Assembly: GCA_026932145.1 (NCBI GenBank)
Contig: JAIXKT010000029.1
Coordinates: 1 to 51,683, forward strand
Length of the DNA stretch: 51,683 nucleotides
From: Bacteroidia bacterium
Lineage (GTDB): Bacteria > Bacteroidota > Bacteroidia > J057 > JAIXKT01
Direction of reading: 5' to 3'
Made by a program: the position numbers and the translations under genes. Positions 9,031-17,681 of this stretch are shown here, in pieces. Each line of letters starts with the position of its first letter. The first letter of the stretch is position 1. Below the pieces are notes generated by a model that saw only the letters and a list, made by a program, of their open reading frames with translations, did not search any database and was not told the DNA's origin.

Positions 9031-9996
9031 TTAAATCAGTTCTTTGATAATATCTTCAAGCGAGCGTGTAATCTTAAAACCAGTTACTTGGCACAATTTA
9101 GAAATATCGGCAGTTCTTCTATCCATATCTTCAAAGCCTTTTCCATAGGCCTCTTCGTAGCTCATGTAATTTATCACAGAACTACTCTTGGTCATAGAAA
9201 TAATTTTTTGCGCAAGTTCCTCGATGGTGATTTCTATAGGGTTTCCAATATTAAATACTTCTCCCATAGCTTTTTCTGTGCTCATTAAGGTAGTAATCGC
9301 TTGGATTGTATCTGAAACATGAATAAAACTGCGTTTTTGTTTACCTGTCCCATAAATTTGAATAGGTTCATTTTTTAGTGCCTTCTGAATAAAGTTTGGG
9401 ATAACCATACCATACTGAGATAACTGCTTAGGTCCTACAGTATTAAAAAAGCGAGCTATAACTACCTTTGTACCAAATTCTTTGTAATAAGCCAATGCTA
9501 AAAACTCTCCCATAGCTTTGGTATTAGCGTATGCCCAGCGATGATTATATGTCGAACCCTCGATACGATAATCTGTTTCTGATAGTTTTCGAGTTTTTGT
9601 TAAATCTAAAAGGTCAAGGCTTTTTCCATATACTTCTGATGTTGAAGCTATTAAGATAGTTTTTTTATATTGATTAGCTAAATTAAGAATTACATCTATA
9701 CCGCGAATATTTCCCAATATAGCTAATACCGGATTTTGCATGATATACTTAACTCCAACTGGGGCTGCAAAGTGGTATATATGGTCTGCCCACTGAACAA
9801 GAGACTCCATAAGGGGTTTATCTGCAACATCACCATAGATAAACTCAAAATTAGGATTCTGCTGCAATGCTTGGATATTTTCAATCCTGCCGGTTGAAAG
9901 ATTATCTACTACACGAACAATTTGTCCAGATAACAATAAGGAATCAGCTAAATTAGAACCAATAAAGCCTGCCCCGCCTGTAATTAGAATATTCAT
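9031..9996 (-). CDS. NAD-dependent nucleotide-sugar epimerase/dehydratase (extended SDR)
   Basis: The 321-residue protein starts with the Rossmann motif TGGAGFIGS (6-14) and has the SDR catalytic Tyr156-x3-Lys160 in WAYANTK, preceded by STSEVYG. RFFNTVGP and GKQKRSFIHVSD are typical of nucleotide-sugar enzymes, close to UDP-glucuronate decarboxylases and UDP-glucose 4-epimerases; the exact reaction cannot be read. The product probably feeds surface polysaccharide synthesis. It lies 25 bases after pnp on the same strand, so it may be transcribed with rpsO-pnp, an unusual partner for that operon. Confidence 0.85.
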   Translation of the reverse strand: MNILITGGAGFIGSNLADSLLLSGQIVRVVDNLSTGRIENIQALQQNPNFEFIYGDVADKPLMESLVQWADHIYHFAAPVGVKYIMQNPVLAILGNIRGIDVILNLANQYKKTILIASTSEVYGKSLDLLDLTKTRKLSETDYRIEGSTYNHRWAYANTKAMGEFLALAYYKEFGTKVVIARFFNTVGPKQLSQYGMVIPNFIQKALKNEPIQIYGTGKQKRSFIHVSDTIQAITTLMSTEKAMGEVFNIGNPIEITIEELAQKIISMTKSSSVINYMSYEEAYGKGFEDMDRRTADISKLCQVTGFKITRSLEDIIKELI

Positions 9997-10021
9997 AGAG
10001 AATTACCGTTGTTTTTTAGGA

Positions 10022-12223
10022 TTAACGTCTTTTAGGTCTATCATTAGAGTATCTGTCGTTTCTCCTCTGCGGTCTATCTTCTCTATTATTATTGTGTTGT
10101 TGCTCTTCATTAGTACCTTCTTTTGGTGGTAGTAATGCTTTTCTACTCAGGCGAAACTTACCTGTTTTAGGATCTATTCCGGTAATTTTGATTTCAAATT
10201 CTTCTCCGATTTCTAAAACTCCTTCCATAGAAGCTAAACGGTCATGAGATATTTCTGAAATATGTAATAAACCTTCTTTACCGGGTAAATATTCCATAAA
10301 TGCACCAAACTCCTTAATAGATTTTACTTTAGCTAAGTAAACATCACCTACTTCGGGAACTGTTGTAATGCCTTTTATCCAATTAGCAGCGGCATCTAAG
10401 CAAGTTTTATCTGGAGAAGATATAGTTACGATTCCTTCTTTACCTACTTCTTCTATCGAAATAGAGGTATTTGTAACGCGCTGTATTTCCTGAATAACTT
10501 TTCCGCCTTGCCCAATCACAGCACCAATAGTATCTTGAGGAATTGCCATTTTCAATATTCTGGGAGCATATTGAGATATATCTGTTCTTGGAGAAGCTAT
10601 GGTTTCAAGCATTTTTTCTAAGATATGGGCACGGCCACGTTTCGCTTGCGCTAAAGCTTCTGCGATAATTTCATACGAAATTCCGCGTACTTTAATATCC
10701 ATTTGGCAAGCAGTTAGTCCTTGCGTAGTTCCGGTTACCTTGAAGTCCATATCACCCAAATGATCCTCATCGCCCAAAATATCGGAAAGAATTGTATGTT
10801 GATTTTCGCCTACGACTAAGCCCATAGCAATTCCGGAAACTGGCCGAGTTATGTTAATTCCGGCATCCATTAAGGCAAGAGTACCGGCACAAACAGTAGC
10901 CATTGAACTTGACCCGTTTGACTCTAAAATATCTGAAACAACGCGGATAGTATATTCATTATCAGCAGGAATCATCGGTTTTAAAGCTCTCTCGGCAAGG
11001 TTTCCATGCCCTACCTCTCTTCTGGCAGGTGCGCGGAGTGGCTTGATTTCACCCGTAGAATATGGCGGAAAATTATACTGCAGCATAAAACGCTTAACAC
11101 CTTGAACGGTAGCTAAATCAATCATTTGCTCATCTAATTTTGAGCCAAGCGTAACGGTAGTTAAACTTTGTGTTTCCCCGCGTGTAAATATTGCTGATCC
11201 GTGCGCGCGAGGTAAATAAGAAACTTCACACCATATTGGGCGAATTTCATCAGGCTTTCTACCATCTAAACGCAATTTGTAATCTAATACTTGGCTTCTA
11301 ACTACATGATATTCAACCTCATTGAAGAATGAGGTAATCTCCTCTTTTCTATCTAATATATCAAAGCCGGTACGCTCCGAAAAAGAATCTATTAATTGTT
11401 GCAGAATATCTTTAATTTGTTTCCGGCGTTCGTCTTTGGGAAGTGAAGCACGTACAATTGCCGTAAGCGGCTCAGTTGCAAATTCGGCAACAGCTTGGTA
11501 TAGAACTTCATCTCTTTGTTTTTGCTCATACTGACGTGTAGTTAGATTTACCTCAGAACGAAGTTCTCTTTGCAGTTGATTTAATGATTTAATTGCATCA
11601 TGGGCAACCTTGATAGCGTCAAGCATGATTTCTTCTGAAACTTCACGCATCTCTCCTTCAACCATCACAATAGAATCATCGGTAGCAGCTACTATCAAGT
11701 CTAAATCATTTCCTTCGCATTGGCTTATACATGGATTAATGTAAAAAGTACCATTCTTGCGCAGTACACGGACTTCCGATACAGGGTCAGGAAAAGGAAT
11801 ATCTGAAACCATCAATGCTGCCGAAGCCGCTAAGCAAGCCAATGAATCTGCTTGATGCTCTCTATCAGAAGAAATTAAGTTGATAATCACTTGAATATCT
11901 GCATGATAGTCATCAGGAAATAATGGACGTATAGCTCGATCTACCAATCGAGATATTAGAATTTCATAGTCGCTGATTTTGCCGTCGCGTTTGAGAAACC
12001 CTCCGGGAAAACGCCCCGTAGAAGAAAATTTCTCTATGTAATCAACGGATAATGGCAAAAAGTCAATTTCCGGGCGAACTTCTTTATTGGCTACAACGGT
12101 TGCTAAGAGCATTGTTTCACCACAGCGTAAGACTACGGAGCCGTCTGCCTGCTTGGCTAAACGTCCCGTCTCTATGGAGATGTTCTGGTTTCCGACCGTT
12201 ACGGATTTGGTAATACTTCGCAT
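10022..12223 (-). CDS. pnp: Polyribonucleotide nucleotidyltransferase (PNPase)
   Basis: A phosphorolytic 3'-5' exoribonuclease of RNA decay, 733 residues. It contains two RNase PH-like domains (residues about 1-230 and 315-545, with GRFPGGFLKRDGK and DFKVTGTTQG), a KH domain (about 555-615, IGQGGKVIQEI) and an S1 domain (about 620-690, GDVYLAKVKSIKEFGAFMEYLPGKEG split across two strands). The tail is Arg/Asn-rich. It lies 18 bases after rpsO, the classical rpsO-pnp arrangement. The ATG at 12223 gives the normal N-terminus. Confidence 0.98.
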   Translation of the reverse strand: MRSITKSVTVGNQNISIETGRLAKQADGSVVLRCGETMLLATVVANKEVRPEIDFLPLSVDYIEKFSSTGRFPGGFLKRDGKISDYEILISRLVDRAIRPLFPDDYHADIQVIINLISSDREHQADSLACLAASAALMVSDIPFPDPVSEVRVLRKNGTFYINPCISQCEGNDLDLIVAATDDSIVMVEGEMREVSEEIMLDAIKVAHDAIKSLNQLQRELRSEVNLTTRQYEQKQRDEVLYQAVAEFATEPLTAIVRASLPKDERRKQIKDILQQLIDSFSERTGFDILDRKEEITSFFNEVEYHVVRSQVLDYKLRLDGRKPDEIRPIWCEVSYLPRAHGSAIFTRGETQSLTTVTLGSKLDEQMIDLATVQGVKRFMLQYNFPPYSTGEIKPLRAPARREVGHGNLAERALKPMIPADNEYTIRVVSDILESNGSSSMATVCAGTLALMDAGINITRPVSGIAMGLVVGENQHTILSDILGDEDHLGDMDFKVTGTTQGLTACQMDIKVRGISYEIIAEALAQAKRGRAHILEKMLETIASPRTDISQYAPRILKMAIPQDTIGAVIGQGGKVIQEIQRVTNTSISIEEVGKEGIVTISSPDKTCLDAAANWIKGITTVPEVGDVYLAKVKSIKEFGAFMEYLPGKEGLLHISEISHDRLASMEGVLEIGEEFEIKITGIDPKTGKFRLSRKALLPPKEGTNEEQQHNNNREDRPQRRNDRYSNDRPKRR

Positions 12224-12241
12224 AGTTATGCCGTCTCAAAA

Positions 12242-12517
12242 TTAACGGCGAATTCCTAATTTTTTAATCAGTACCCGATAGCGCTCAATATCTATGCGGC
12301 TTAAGTAATTTAGTAATCTGCGACGTTTTCCAACTAATTTTAAGAGAGAAAGTTCTGTGGATTTATCGTGCCTATGTTGCTTTAAATGCTCTGTTAAGTG
12401 TGCTATTCGGTGGGTAAAAAGAGCAACTTGTGATTCCGGTGAGCCGGTGTCTTGCGCATCTCCGCGGAGGCTATTCTCCTGAAAGATAGTGCGTTTTTTC
12501 TCTGTGTTTAAATACAT
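12242..12517 (-). CDS. rpsO: 30S ribosomal protein S15
   Basis: S15 is a primary 16S rRNA-binding protein of the small-subunit platform. The 91-residue product contains the family core [27 protein letters not shown] and [11 protein letters not shown] longer frame opens upstream, but the ATG at 12517 gives the normal S15 length and leaves room for a promoter box (TTACTTTG on the minus strand, 12545-12552). It heads an operon with pnp. Confidence 0.97.
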   Translation of the reverse strand: MYLNTEKKRTIFQENSLRGDAQDTGSPESQVALFTHRIAHLTEHLKQHRHDKSTELSLLKLVGKRRRLLNYLSRIDIERYRVLIKKLGIRR

Positions 12518-12558
12518 ATTTGTACGTCCCTGTAAATGAACCCGCAAAGTAACGGCTT

Positions 12559-12592
12559 TTTGTGCAAAAAACAAAAAACCTTTTCAAATTTG
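12559..12592 (+). promoter_or_regulatory. purC promoter: TTTG (-33) and CAAATTTG (-7), nearly leaderless
   Basis: TTTG at 12559-12562 and CAAATTTG at 12585-12592 (one mismatch to TAnnTTTG) are 22 bases apart. The predicted transcript start falls at about 12596, next to the ATG at 12597, so the mRNA may have almost no leader. Confidence 0.4.
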
Positions 12593-12596
12593 CAGC

Positions 12597-13556
12597 ATGA
12601 ACGCTTTCCAACAAACAAGCTATCAATTTCCGCGTCAAACCGCTTTTTATCGGGGAAAAGTGCGTGATGTCTATGAAATTGAAGAACAAGTATTGGTCTT
12701 GATTGCCAGTGACCGTATTTCGGCATTTGATGTAATCCTCCCAGCTCCTATTCCACACAAAGGCCAGGTTCTAAATCAAACGGCGGCCTATTTTTTAAAT
12801 TCCCTAAAAAATATTGTCCCAAACCATTTTTTGGTTTCTCCTGACCCAAATGTAACACTTGCTTTAAAGTGCAATCCTTTTCCGGTTGAAGTTGTAGTAC
12901 GCGGCTACCTCTGTGGGCACGCATGGCGCGTGTATGCAGCCGGTGAAAGAACCCTGTGCGGAAATAAGTTGCCAGACGGATTACGAGAAAATGACCCTTT
13001 CCCAGAGCCAATCATTACGCCAGCCATCAAATCTAAATTTGGCCATGATGAAGATATTTCTGAATATGAAATTCTGAAATCTAAGCTCTTAGATGAAGAA
13101 GATTGGTTTCCAATTCGGCATTATGCGCTACAATTATATCACGAAGGAACAAAATCTGCTGAAAAACAAGGGCTTATCCTCGCTGATACAAAATATGAGT
13201 TTGGAACTTTTGAAGACAAAATTCTATTGATTGACGAAGTGCATACGCCTGACTCTTCGCGGTATTTTTGGGCTGATGGATTTAGTGAACGCCAGCAAGC
13301 CGGCGAATCTCAGATGCATCTTTCAAAGGAATTTGTGCGGGAATGGCTTCTCTCGCAGGGATTTCACGGCCAAGAAGGAGCATCGCCTCCGCCAATGTCT
13401 TCCGAAATCATCACAGAAATTCGGCAACGATACATCCAACTGTATGAGCAAATTACCGGTCAGCACTTTGAACCCAGAAATTATTCCGCCAGCACAGAAC
13501 AAGAATTATTTGAAAAAACAGTACAAACACTACTCGATATGGGGCTAAAAGTGTAA
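12597..13556 (+). CDS. purC: Phosphoribosylaminoimidazole-succinocarboxamide synthase
   Basis: Catalyses the ATP-dependent joining of aspartate to CAIR in purine synthesis. The 319-residue length is that of the long (yeast Ade1-like) SAICAR synthases. Visible motifs are YRGKVRDVYEI at the N-terminus, SDRISAFDVILP, VVRGYLCGHAW, KSKFGHDEDIS and ADTKYEFG with LIDEVHTPDSSRYF. It is a single-gene unit divergent from rpsO and closed by a strong hairpin terminator. Confidence 0.97.
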   Translation: MNAFQQTSYQFPRQTAFYRGKVRDVYEIEEQVLVLIASDRISAFDVILPAPIPHKGQVLNQTAAYFLNSLKNIVPNHFLVSPDPNVTLALKCNPFPVEVVVRGYLCGHAWRVYAAGERTLCGNKLPDGLRENDPFPEPIITPAIKSKFGHDEDISEYEILKSKLLDEEDWFPIRHYALQLYHEGTKSAEKQGLILADTKYEFGTFEDKILLIDEVHTPDSSRYFWADGFSERQQAGESQMHLSKEFVREWLLSQGFHGQEGASPPPMSSEIITEIRQRYIQLYEQITGQHFEPRNYSASTEQELFEKTVQTLLDMGLKV

Positions 13557-13559
13557 CAT

Positions 13560-13600
13560 AAAAAAGAGGCTGCCCAAAAAATTTGGGCAGCCTCTTTTTT
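13560..13600 (+). terminator. Intrinsic terminator after purC (usable in both directions)
   Basis: A perfect 19-bp inverted repeat (13560-13578 and 13582-13600, loop AAA) with core GAGGCTGCCC, an A-run before it and six T after it. It lies 4 bases after the purC stop and 12 bases before the end of the convergent barrel gene. Confidence 0.93.
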
Positions 13601-13612
13601 ATAAGATACTTG

Positions 13613-14500
13613 TTATTGTGGAATAACAAACGTCATCCCGAGATTAATAGCTCCTACAATATTGGTAGCTGTTTCACGAACTTTGGGTGATGGGTTGTTT
13701 GCATCCGGAGTAAACCAAATAAATGGATTAGTAGGGTTATCTCCAAATCGGTGATAACGGTCTTTCCAGTATTTTACGTTGCTAAATGTACCAAGTGTTT
13801 GACCACTATTAGTTTTGTAAGATCCGCTAATGGTAGCATCCTTGTTTTCAGCATTAGAAAGGCTGTAATCAAAGCGGACATCGAAGTTAATATGGATTCT
13901 ATCGCTGACTTTAAAGATAACTCCCATTCCGAATACGGCATCAAAGAGGGTTTTACTAAACTGTGATTCGTTAAACTGAAAGGACATAGTTTGACCTAAT
14001 GTTTTGTTGGTAATGCTGCCATTTACTCCGTCAATTTTGATGTCTGTGAAGCCGTCATAGCTGTGTTCTTCCTTAGATCCCATTAAAAAAGATAATTGCG
14101 GACCTAAGAAAAAGGAGAACATAGTTCCGGCATCCGGCGAGGTATTAAATTTAAGCAATAAGGGCATTTTGAAGTAGTTTAGATTTGTAAGTCCCTTAAT
14201 ATCATGGGTTACCGTTTCCACTGGGCTCTTATAGGTACCTTTCCATTTTTGCCCTTGGCTGGAGTATAAAAAGTTTAATTCCAAACCAATGTTATCCGTA
14301 AAGTGGTATCCGCCAAAGATACCGCCTGACAAACCATACTTATAGTCATAATCTAAGGTTGAGTTAGCATCTGCGTCATTTTGGTTTCGCAGCCACGTAG
14401 ATTGTGGGGAAACTTTAAAACCCAAATGAAATCCTTTTTGGCCAAAAGCGATATTCTGGCTCAGTACATAAACAGTAAGTAGTAAGAGTAATTTTTTCAT
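13613..14500 (-). CDS. Outer-membrane beta-barrel protein, PorT-like fold
   Basis: This 295-residue protein has a signal peptide (MKKLLLLLTVYVLSQNIAFGQ), followed by KGFHLGFKVSPQSTWLRN and a series of amphipathic strands (GLSGGIFGGYHFTDNIGLELNFLYSS in pieces, YFKMPLLLKFN, MFSFFLGPQLSFLMG, FDAVFGMGVIFKV). It ends GAINLGMTFVIPQ. This is the 'outer membrane beta-barrel' (OMP_b-brl_2/PorT) pattern common in Bacteroidota. No function can be assigned; PorT itself helps type IX secretion, but this is not clearly an orthologue. It has its own tandem promoter boxes upstream. Confidence 0.75.
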   Translation of the reverse strand: MKKLLLLLTVYVLSQNIAFGQKGFHLGFKVSPQSTWLRNQNDADANSTLDYDYKYGLSGGIFGGYHFTDNIGLELNFLYSSQGQKWKGTYKSPVETVTHDIKGLTNLNYFKMPLLLKFNTSPDAGTMFSFFLGPQLSFLMGSKEEHSYDGFTDIKIDGVNGSITNKTLGQTMSFQFNESQFSKTLFDAVFGMGVIFKVSDRIHINFDVRFDYSLSNAENKDATISGSYKTNSGQTLGTFSNVKYWKDRYHRFGDNPTNPFIWFTPDANNPSPKVRETATNIVGAINLGMTFVIPQ

Positions 14501-14514
14501 TTCTCTGTTTTTTT

Positions 14515-14558
14515 CAAATATACAGCAAATATATGTGAAAAGTATTTATACAAAGGTA
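14515..14558 (-). promoter_or_regulatory. Promoter region with tandem -7 boxes for the barrel gene
   Basis: On the minus strand TATATTTG occurs twice (14515-14522 and 14526-14533), with TTTG at 14551-14554, 17 bases upstream of the second copy; TACCTTTG at 14551-14558 is a third match to TAnnTTTG. The gene starts at 14500. Confidence 0.45.
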
Positions 14559-14638
14559 GGGGTTTTATTTTTAGGAGATTTTTGGCTTGTGATTTAATAA
14601 TCAATCATTTCTGTGGGTATCTATTTTCGTATTTGCTT

Positions 14639-14670
14639 TTTGTAAGAAGGTTTAAAATTCCGTAACTTGC
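14639..14670 (+). promoter_or_regulatory. Promoter of the biotin-carrier/dapA operon, possibly leaderless
   Basis: TTTG at 14639-14642 and TAACTTGC at 14663-14670 are 20 bases apart. The predicted start point is about 14674, adjacent to the ATG at 14675. Confidence 0.4.
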
Positions 14671-14674
14671 CCCC

Positions 14675-15160
14675 ATGTTTGTTTTTCAAGTTGCCGGTAA
14701 TAGCTATCAAGTATCTGGTAATACTATAAACAATGTTGATTATCAGCCTAATATATGTAGTTTAGAAACTAACTCATGGCATATTTTGTTGGATAATTTT
14801 TCGTATCGAATCCAATTATTAGAATGGGATTCGGCGGAAAAGACTATTCAGTTTCAGATAAACGGAAAATCAATTTTGTATAAATACTTAGATGAGCAAG
14901 ATATTTTACTGCAAAAATTAGGATTAAATAAATTAGACACACAAAAAAATAGCATCATAAAAGCACCTATGCCCGGTCTAATTCGCAAAATATTGGTAAA
15001 CCCGGGAGATACTGTGCAAAAAGGAGACTCTTTGCTCGTTTTGGAAGCTATGAAAATGGAAAATGTCCTAAAAGCATCTGCTAACGGAACTGTTCAAACT
15101 ATAGAAGTAACAGCAATGCAAGTGGTCGAAAAAAATCAAATCTTAATTAAATTCCAATAA
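14675..15160 (+). CDS. Biotin carboxyl carrier protein-like (biotinyl-domain) subunit
   Basis: Residues about 92-161 form a complete biotinyl domain: KAPMPGLIRKILVNPGDTVQKGDSLLVLEAMKMENVL, given here in two parts of one run, with the biotinylated Lys127 inside EAMKMEN. The first 80 residues are a Bacteroidota-type extension rather than the acetyl-CoA carboxylase AccB N-terminus, and resemble carriers of propionyl-/methylmalonyl-type carboxylases. It would carry CO2 between a biotin carboxylase and a carboxyltransferase, neither of which is in the window. It ends 1 base before dapA, so the two are co-transcribed. Confidence 0.85.
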   Translation: MFVFQVAGNSYQVSGNTINNVDYQPNICSLETNSWHILLDNFSYRIQLLEWDSAEKTIQFQINGKSILYKYLDEQDILLQKLGLNKLDTQKNSIIKAPMPGLIRKILVNPGDTVQKGDSLLVLEAMKMENVLKASANGTVQTIEVTAMQVVEKNQILIKFQ

Positions 15161-15161
15161 T

Positions 15162-16061
15162 ATGTTGTTTCAAGGTCTTGGTGTTGCGCTGGTTACGCCT
15201 TTTCATGCGGATGGAAGGTTGGACAAAACCGCCCTACGAAATTTAGTAAAGCATACTTTACCACATGTAGATTTTTTAGTTCCATTAGGCACAACGGGAG
15301 AAAATCCGGTATTGTCAGATCTTGAAAGCCAGCAGGTTATAGAAATTGTTTTAGAAGAAAATCAAGGGAAAAAGCCAATTTTAGTTGGTTGTGGTGGAAA
15401 CGATACCCGCAAGGTTTGTTTACGTATTGAGCAATATACCAAACTATATCCGATTCAGGGTTTTTTGAGTGTTACTCCGTATTACAATAAACCTTCCCAA
15501 GCCGGCCTGATTTTGCATTACAACCAAGTTGCGCAGGCTACCCAATTGCCGATAGTTTTGTATAACGTTCCGGGTAGAACGTCTGTAAATATGCTTCCTA
15601 AAACCGTATTGGAAATTGCCCATGCACATCATAACATTGTAGCTATCAAAGAGTCATCAGGGAGTTTAGAACAAGGGATGGAGATTTTTCGCTCAAAGCC
15701 GGCTCATTTTTCGGTTCTTTCCGGTGATGATCCCTTAGCCCTTCCCGGAATAGCACTCGGCTTTTCAGGGCTTATTTCTGTGGTAGCCAATGTTTTTCCG
15801 GCAGAAACAGCTCAATTAGTTCGGCTATGTCAAAAACAGTCGTTTGAATCTGCCTTAAAAATCCACTATTCATTACTACCAACTATTTCTTTATTATTTC
15901 AAGAGGGAAATCCAACGGGCATTAAAGCCTATCTTGCTGAAAAAGGCATTTGTGGTTCACACACCCGCTTACCCGTTCCCCCGGCATCTAATCAATTAAC
16001 TAAAGCCATTCAACAAGATATTGAACGAATTCAAGGCGAATTTGTATTGCTATCAACATGA
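15162..16061 (+). CDS. dapA: 4-hydroxy-tetrahydrodipicolinate synthase
   Basis: Condenses pyruvate with aspartate semialdehyde in the lysine/diaminopimelate pathway. The 299-residue TIM barrel keeps the catalytic residues: GTTGE (Thr44, Thr45), Tyr134 in VLYNVPGRT and the Schiff-base Lys163 in AIKESSG. The LSGDDPLALPGIALG stretch is also typical. It is translated one base after the biotin carrier and overlaps the flavin reductase by an ATGA junction, so the three form one operon. Confidence 0.95.
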   Translation: MLFQGLGVALVTPFHADGRLDKTALRNLVKHTLPHVDFLVPLGTTGENPVLSDLESQQVIEIVLEENQGKKPILVGCGGNDTRKVCLRIEQYTKLYPIQGFLSVTPYYNKPSQAGLILHYNQVAQATQLPIVLYNVPGRTSVNMLPKTVLEIAHAHHNIVAIKESSGSLEQGMEIFRSKPAHFSVLSGDDPLALPGIALGFSGLISVVANVFPAETAQLVRLCQKQSFESALKIHYSLLPTISLLFQEGNPTGIKAYLAEKGICGSHTRLPVPPASNQLTKAIQQDIERIQGEFVLLST

Positions 16062-16582
16062 TTGCACTGATAACCGCTACGAATCGTTCTAATAGCTATT
16101 CCAGTAAAATTGCTGCCATTTATGATAAATTTTTAACAGAATTAACCGAAGAACCTGTTTTTCGGTATTCTTTAGACCAGTTGCCTGCAGATTTTCTGGC
16201 CTCAAACCTATACGGAAAAAGAAGCGATAACTTTATACCCATAGAAGCAGCTATGCGTGAAGCGAATAAGTACTTATTTGTTGTTCCGGAATATAACGGG
16301 AGTTTTCCTGGCGTTTTAAAGCTATTTATAGATTCATTGAAGCCGCAGGAAACATTTTATGGGAAAAAGGCCGCTTTGGCAGGTGTTTCCAAAGGAAAAT
16401 TTGGAAATATTCGCGGGTTAGACCACTTAGTATGTGTCTTAAACTACCTGCGAGTTATAGTTCTTCCCAATCGTGTTCATATAATTTCAGTACATCGCAT
16501 CTATGACGAAGCTACTCAATCCCTTGATCCTACGAATACAGAAGATATTCGTACCCAAATCAAGCAGTTTGTTGAATTATAG
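16058..16582 (+). CDS. NAD(P)H-dependent FMN reductase (flavodoxin-like fold)
   Basis: A 174-residue member of the NADPH-dependent FMN reductase family. Visible are the N-terminal phosphate-binding segment TATNRSNSYSSKIA, and FVVPEYNGSFPGVLKLFIDSL, the strongest family motif, followed by GKKAALAGVSKGKFGNIRG. Such enzymes reduce flavin or quinone substrates in the cytoplasm; the substrate is unknown. It starts inside the dapA stop (ATGA), which indicates translational coupling, though a link to lysine synthesis is not obvious. Confidence 0.85.
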   Translation: MIALITATNRSNSYSSKIAAIYDKFLTELTEEPVFRYSLDQLPADFLASNLYGKRSDNFIPIEAAMREANKYLFVVPEYNGSFPGVLKLFIDSLKPQETFYGKKAALAGVSKGKFGNIRGLDHLVCVLNYLRVIVLPNRVHIISVHRIYDEATQSLDPTNTEDIRTQIKQFVEL

Positions 16583-16646
16583 TTTTTCTTAAAAACCTGT
16601 TTTTTAAATACTTACAAAATAAGTTTATTTTTTCTTTGACATTCAA

Positions 16647-16679
16647 CCTTTTTGTTGCAACTTTGTTGCAACAAAAAGG
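16647..16679. promoter_or_regulatory. 33-bp dyad (14-bp perfect arms) over the MerC-like gene start
   Basis: Left arm 16647-16660 and right arm 16666-16679 are perfect reverse complements (core TTGTTGCAA...TTGCAACAA) around CTTTG. The dyad ends 2 bases before the ATG at 16682, so a bound repressor would block transcription or the RNA hairpin would mask the start. GTTGCAA-type dyads recall Fur-superfamily (Zur-like) sites, but that is inference. Confidence 0.6.
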
Positions 16680-16681
16680 GT

Positions 16682-17026
16682 ATGCGTAAAATAGGAGATT
16701 GGTTGGGAATTTTCAGCACAACGGTTTGTTTAATACATTGTATTGCAACGCCATTGTTGATATTGGCTTCCGGCTTAGTGTTGGGCTATGAAGGTATTGA
16801 ATATGTTTCTTTGTTGGGGGCTTTTGTTGCTGTATATTTTGTTTGGTCTCATTCTCGCAATAAAGTTACCAAAACTGCATTAGCGTTTGGTTTGGTTTTT
16901 TTAACGATTGGAATTTGTGCGGAGCATTTTACAGAGCATTTTATGCAATTAGTTCCCTACGTAAAATATGCCGGATCCGGTATCTTGATAACTACTCATT
17001 TAAACAATATTCGCTCAAAACACTAA
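16682..17026 (+). CDS. MerC-domain membrane protein
   Basis: The 114-residue product has four hydrophobic segments and, near the N-terminus, the TTVCLIHCIATP motif, the CxxHC-type metal site of MerC proteins. MerC was described as a mercury uptake protein; in Bacteroidota similar small proteins are widespread and may handle another soft or transition metal. A TTG frame starts at 16652 inside the dyad, but the ATG at 16682 gives the family's normal N-terminus (MRKIGDWLGIFSTT) and is used here. The large palindrome just upstream suggests metal-responsive control. Confidence 0.8.
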   Translation: MRKIGDWLGIFSTTVCLIHCIATPLLILASGLVLGYEGIEYVSLLGAFVAVYFVWSHSRNKVTKTALAFGLVFLTIGICAEHFTEHFMQLVPYVKYAGSGILITTHLNNIRSKH

Positions 17027-17072
17027 GGAATTATATTTTGTAATTTTCTTTGAATAAGGAATTTACAAAAAA

Positions 17073-17681
17073 TCACGTAATTCGGGATGGGTTTTCTTTT
17101 ACAAAGTTTTCCCAATTACTGTTGGCTTTAGGCTTTCGTGATGATGTTTTTGGGTTTAAGGTTTTTTCAGTTTGGTACTGAAATAGGTGGCATACAGCAA
17201 CGGCTAAGGCATCGGTAGCATCTAATAATAGTTTTTCGGTAGGAAATTGGTTTCCGAATAGTTTTTGGAGTACAAACGCGACTTGTTCTTTGGTGGTGTT
17301 TCCATTACCGGTTACAGATTGTTTGATTTTTCTGGGGGCATATTCAAAAATAGGGAGTTTATGCTGCAAGGCAGTTGCCATAGCGATTCCCTGTACACGG
17401 CCTAACTTTAAAAGTGTTTGTATATTTTTTCCATAAAAGGGAGATTCTATGGCAAAATAGTGGGGCTGAAATTGCTGAATGATATTATTTAGCTGTTCAA
17501 AAAGGGTTCCAAATTTCTCATAATCAGATTGTTCTGTTTTTTCAAGATGAAGTACGCCGATGGTAATAAGTTCGAGGCTATTTGCTTTCATAGCGGCTAC
17601 GGCATAACCGGTAATTTGCGTTCCGGGGTCAACGCCCAACACAATGGTATTAGTTTCTTTCGTCGTCATCAAAGATGTCAT
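17073..17681 (-). CDS. ruvC: Crossover junction endodeoxyribonuclease RuvC
   Basis: Resolves Holliday junctions with RuvAB. The RNase H-fold catalytic residues are all visible: Asp18 in VLGVDPG, Glu79 in AIESPFYG, and Asp154/Asp157 in LLDATDALAVA. KLGRVQGIAM and YAPRKIKQSVTGNGNTTKEQV (in two parts) are typical RuvC stretches. There are two possible ATG starts, 17681 and 17669; the second leaves the usual short N-terminus. The gene overlaps the end of the upstream MORN protein by 20-32 bases, so it is translated as the last gene of the lyase operon. Confidence 0.95.
   Translation of the reverse strand: MTSLMTTKETNTIVLGVDPGTQITGYAVAAMKANSLELITIGVLHLEKTEQSDYEKFGTLFEQLNNIIQQFQPHYFAIESPFYGKNIQTLLKLGRVQGIAMATALQHKLPIFEYAPRKIKQSVTGNGNTTKEQVAFVLQKLFGNQFPTEKLLLDATDALAVAVCHLFQYQTEKTLNPKTSSRKPKANSNWENFVKENPSRIT

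Noticed and set aside
12471-12758. Minus-strand frame across the rpsO start and antisense to purC
   Set aside because: Overlaps two certain genes and the divergent promoter region; shadow frame.
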